Below are positions 45,503 through 48,209 of a stretch of DNA of 48,209 nucleotides, one piece after another. A program made the translations under genes and the position numbers. Numbering within the stretch: position 1 is the stretch's first letter; each line of letters begins with the position of its first letter. The notes under the pieces are model-generated. The model made no database searches, was not told the DNA's origin, and saw only the letters and a program-made list of their open reading frames with translations. This DNA is from Draconibacterium orientale. GTDB taxonomy: Bacteria; Bacteroidota; Bacteroidia; Bacteroidales; Prolixibacteraceae. The stretch covers positions 1 through 48,209 of the forward strand of contig DYSZ01000008.1 in the NCBI GenBank assembly GCA_020726265.1, written 5' to 3'.

Positions 45503-47503
45503 TCATAATAAACTTTCCAATAGATTTTCGTCGGCTTCGTTTGGCAGGGTAACCTTCAAATCAGGGTTTGCTTTCATTGCCTGTTGAATGGCAAATTTTG
45601 CTGCTGGATTTTGCGCCCAACTGCGACGGGCAATGCCATTGTTTACATCCCAGTGAAGCATCATTTTAATTCGTTTTTCAGCCTCTTCCGAACCGTCAAT
45701 CGTCATCCCGAATCCTCCGTTGATTACTTCGCCCCAGCCAACGCCACCTCCATTGTGTAACGAAATCCAGGTAGCTCCGCGGAAGCTGTCGCCAACAAAA
45801 TTATGCACAGCCATGTCGGCGGTAAAGGCCGATCCGTCGTAAATATTCGAGGTTTCACGGTAAGGAGAATCGGTTCCCGAAACATCGTGATGGTCGCGGC
45901 CAAGCACAATGAGCGCAGAAATCTCACCATTTTTGATTGCCTCGTTAAATGCGAGGGCAATTTGGGTGCGGCCTTCGCAGTCGGCATATAAAATGCGCGC
46001 CTGCGAGCCAACCACCAGGTTGTTTTTTCCGGCTTCAGTAATCCAGTGGATGTTATCTTCAAGCTGCTGTTTTATTTCGGCAGGCGCAGTTTTAGCCAGT
46101 TCTGTTAAAACCTTTGCAGCAATCCGGTCGGTGGTTTCAAGGTCTGACGGATTTCCTGAAGTGCAAACCCAGCGGAAAGGCCCAAACCCGTAATCAAAAA
46201 ACAGCGGCCCCATAATATCCTGAACATACGAAGGATAGATAAACCCGCCGTCTGAATTTGTAACATTTGCCCCGGCCCGGCTTGCTTCCAAAAGAAATGC
46301 ATTTCCATAATCCCAGAAATACATGCCCTGTTTCGCTAATTTGTTGATGGCATTTACCTGACGTTTTAGCGATTCCTGAACTTTCAGTTTGAATAAATCA
46401 GGATTTTCGGCCATCATCTGGTTCGATTCCTCCAATGAAAGTCCAACCGGGTAATAGCCCCCGGCAAACGGATTGTGCAGTGAAGTCTGGTCGGATCCGA
46501 GGTCAATTTTCAGCTCCGATTCAGCCAGGGTTTCCCACAAATCAACCACATTTCCCTGATAAGCAAGCGAAACGGGTTCGTTGGTTTCGCTTGCTTCTTG
46601 TATCCGCTCAATCAGCTTTCCGATATCTGTAAAAACCTCGTCAACCCAACCCTGTTTATGTCTGATTTCAACTACTTTGTGATTTATTTCAGCAACAACA
46701 CAAATCATACCGGCGATTACTGCGGCTTTTGGCTGTGCGCCCGACATGCCGCCCAATCCGCTGGTCACAAAAATGCTGGTCTTAACATTGGTGGCCGATT
46801 TCATGCGGGCAGCATTCATTAAAGTAATCGTTGTTCCGTGCACAATACCCTGTGGCCCGATGTACATATACGAACCAGCTGTCATTTGCCCATATTGAGA
46901 TACTCCCAGTGCATTCATCCGTTCGTAATCATCACGCGATGAATAGTTGGGAATCACCATTCCGTTGGTTACAACAACCCGCGGTGCATCAGGGTGTGAT
47001 GGAAATAGTCCCATCGGGTGGCCCGAATACATCACAAGCGTTTGATTGTCGGTCATTTCGGCAAGGTATTTCATGGTGAGCAGGTATTGCGCCCAATTCT
47101 GAAAAACAGCTCCGTTCCCGCCATAAGTAATCAATTCGTGTGGATGCTGCGCCACTTCCGGATTGAGGTTGTTCTGAATCATCAGCATAATTGAAGCTGC
47201 CTGTTCCGATTGTGCTGGGTACTCGCCGATTGGGCGTGCATACATCGGATAATCAGGCCGGTAACGGTACATGTATATGCGACCAAACGTAGTCAGTTCA
47301 TTTAAAAACTCAGGAGCAAGTTTCGCATGTAACGCGCTGGAGAAATAACGTAAGGCATTTTTTAGCGCGAGTTTTTTTTCTTTTGCATTTAAAATATCTT
47401 TTCGTTTTGGGGCATGGTTTATCGTTTTATCGAAAGGCTTTTCAGCAGGCAACGTTTCTGGAATTCCCTGCAAAATAGTTTGTTTAAAATCAGTTGTTAT
47501 CAT
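45503..47503 (-). CDS. hutU: Urocanate hydratase
   Basis: HutU converts urocanate to imidazolone-propionate in histidine breakdown, using a tightly bound NAD. The 666-residue protein has the family motifs ITYGGNGAVFQNWAQY, MYSGHPMGLFPSH, YIGPQGIVHGTTITLMNAARM, SGLGGMSGAQPKAA and YADCEGRTQIALAFNEAI. It is about 110 residues longer than the classic enzyme (about 555), as in other Bacteroidota and myxobacterial relatives, with extra sequence at the N-terminus and within. No other hut gene lies in the window. Start ATG 47501-47503. It is convergent with the thioredoxin-fold gene. Confidence 0.93.
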   Translation of the reverse strand: MITTDFKQTILQGIPETLPAEKPFDKTINHAPKRKDILNAKEKKLALKNALRYFSSALHAKLAPEFLNELTTFGRIYMYRYRPDYPMYARPIGEYPAQSEQAASIMLMIQNNLNPEVAQHPHELITYGGNGAVFQNWAQYLLTMKYLAEMTDNQTLVMYSGHPMGLFPSHPDAPRVVVTNGMVIPNYSSRDDYERMNALGVSQYGQMTAGSYMYIGPQGIVHGTTITLMNAARMKSATNVKTSIFVTSGLGGMSGAQPKAAVIAGMICVVAEINHKVVEIRHKQGWVDEVFTDIGKLIERIQEASETNEPVSLAYQGNVVDLWETLAESELKIDLGSDQTSLHNPFAGGYYPVGLSLEESNQMMAENPDLFKLKVQESLKRQVNAINKLAKQGMYFWDYGNAFLLEASRAGANVTNSDGGFIYPSYVQDIMGPLFFDYGFGPFRWVCTSGNPSDLETTDRIAAKVLTELAKTAPAEIKQQLEDNIHWITEAGKNNLVVGSQARILYADCEGRTQIALAFNEAIKNGEISALIVLGRDHHDVSGTDSPYRETSNIYDGSAFTADMAVHNFVGDSFRGATWISLHNGGGVGWGEVINGGFGMTIDGSEEAEKRIKMMLHWDVNNGIARRSWAQNPAAKFAIQQAMKANPDLKVTLPNEADENLLESLL

Positions 47504-47519
47504 ATCTTGTGGTCGTTTA

Positions 47520-47531
47520 ACCGGTACCGGT
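47520..47531. promoter_or_regulatory. 12-base palindrome in the hutU-lemA gap
   Basis: ACCGGTACCGGT is a perfect palindrome 17 bases upstream of hutU, in the divergent gap with lemA. It could be a repressor site for hutU, but a 12-base palindrome may also be chance. The rest of the 129-base gap shows only a poor -7-like box (AATATTTG, 47596-47603) for lemA. Confidence 0.3.
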
Positions 47532-47632
47532 CGAAATACAGCGGCAAAATATGGTCTTTCCCCGATTTACAGGCTGATTTTTTACATTGTTTTGAAATAT
47601 TTGCACATATAAAATTAAAAACGAAGAAGAAG

Positions 47633-48209
47633 ATGAAAAATTTAAAATTAGGATTAGTTGCAGTTGTGATTGCAGTTTTGTTCTCAAGTTGTGGTTACAA
47701 CAAAATGGTGAGCATGGATGAGCAGGTTACCTCTCAATGGGCACAGGTTGAAAACGTTTATCAGCGGAGGGCCGATTTAATTCCTAATCTGGTAAATACG
47801 GTAAAAGGTTATGCCGAACATGAAAAAGAAACACTCGAAGGAGTTATCGAAGCCCGTTCGAAGGCAACAGCGGTTAATATCGACCCGACAAAACTAACTC
47901 CCGAGGCTTTGCAACAATTTAACAATGCACAGGATGGTTTATCGTCGGCATTAAGCAGGTTAATGGTGGTTGTTGAGAAATACCCCGATTTAAAAGCTAA
48001 CCAGAATTTCCTCGACTTGCAGGCACAGCTTGAAGGAACAGAAAACCGTATTACTGTTGAAAGACAGAAATTCAATGAAACAACAATGACGTACAACGCC
48101 TATATCCGCAAATTTCCACAGGTGATTTATTCAGGGTGGTTTGGGTTTGAAAAGAAAACCTATTTCGAAGCACAACAGGGAGCTGAAAAAGCGCCTGAAG
48201 TTAAGTTCT
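47633..48209 (+). CDS. LemA family protein (cut by window edge)
   Basis: The visible 192 residues are almost the whole of a LemA-family protein. A signal with lipobox FSSC (about Cys20) comes first. The helical LemA core follows (SQWAQVENVYQRRADLIPNLVNTVKGYAEHEKETL, core YQRRADLIPNLVNTVKGYAE). Then come LDLQAQLEGTENRITVERQKFN and YNAYIRKFPQVIYS and GFEKKTYFEAQQGAEKAPEV. LemA proteins are envelope-associated helical proteins of unclear role, often beside TPM-domain proteins. The C-terminus and downstream genes lie beyond base 48209. Start ATG 47633-47635 follows GAAGAAG. Confidence 0.92.
   Translation, partial: MKNLKLGLVAVVIAVLFSSCGYNKMVSMDEQVTSQWAQVENVYQRRADLIPNLVNTVKGYAEHEKETLEGVIEARSKATAVNIDPTKLTPEALQQFNNAQDGLSSALSRLMVVVEKYPDLKANQNFLDLQAQLEGTENRITVERQKFNETTMTYNAYIRKFPQVIYSGWFGFEKKTYFEAQQGAEKAPEVKF

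Noticed and set aside
45503-47503. Extra length of urocanate hydratase as a novel fusion
   Set aside because: The longer form, about 660-680 residues, is common in Bacteroidota, and no separate domain is visible.
1-48209. Prophage, transposase or integrase gene
   Set aside because: No frame shows integrase, transposase or phage structural motifs, and most genes are housekeeping or envelope functions.

Overview
The window looks like a chromosomal segment of a Bacteroidota bacterium. The evidence is the type IX secretion genes gldJ, porU and porV, several Bacteroidota-type promoters (TAnnTTTG -7 boxes, some with an upstream TTG), weak Shine-Dalgarno use, many lipoproteins with short lipoboxes, a TonB receptor with a carboxypeptidase-regulatory N-domain, DUF4625, DUF1343 and DUF1080 proteins, and the NagZ/serine-hydrolase fusion. 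A marine or anaerobic Marinilabiliales/Prolixibacteraceae-like host is my best guess, held with modest confidence. No rRNA, tRNA, CRISPR array or transposase gene was seen.

Layout. 1-10662 (minus) is one long envelope/efflux operon: ABC ATPase, ABC-2 permease fused to a degenerate M1-peptidase-like periplasmic part, TolC-like factor, adaptor lipoprotein, and two tandem RND permeases. The first RND gene is frameshifted; the second runs off the left edge. 10894-18977 (minus) is mostly housekeeping: nadD, gmk, the YicC nuclease, mnmA, a predicted outer-membrane protein, a DEAD-box helicase, a patatin and the AmrS radical SAM enzyme. 19239-24578 is the accessory part. A tandem pair of plus-strand DNA-repair-like genes (radical SAM protein plus TIGR03915-like protein) survives only as two pseudogene remnants about 4.3 kb apart. 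Between them, on the opposite strand, lies a His/Cys-rich protein - TonB receptor - two DUF4625 lipoproteins operon that looks like a metal-uptake system under a palindromic operator. Dispersed palindromic repeats crowd one junction.

24637-31679 holds a DUF1080 lipoprotein, a small helix-turn-helix protein and a divergent cluster that should release and import peptidoglycan amino sugars: GH3/serine-hydrolase fusion, NamZ-type exo-muramidase and a sodium:solute symporter. 31774-37492 holds a beta-helix lipoprotein, an endonuclease/exonuclease/phosphatase-family protein, the CCA-adding enzyme, a thioredoxin and murF. 37580-45494 is the type IX secretion cluster (gldJ diverging from porU-porV) followed by ispF, a CoA-binding protein and a thioredoxin-fold protein. 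porV carries an in-frame amber codon. 45503 to the end has urocanate hydratase and the start of a divergent lemA.

The most interesting system is the putative metal operon at 19799-23601, both for its content (an exported His/Cys-rich protein, a receptor and two His-containing DUF4625 lipoproteins) and for its position inside a dismantled DNA-repair gene pair. Four genes are interrupted (RND, porV and both repair genes). The repair genes look truly decayed; the RND and porV lesions are single events that could be sequencing errors.
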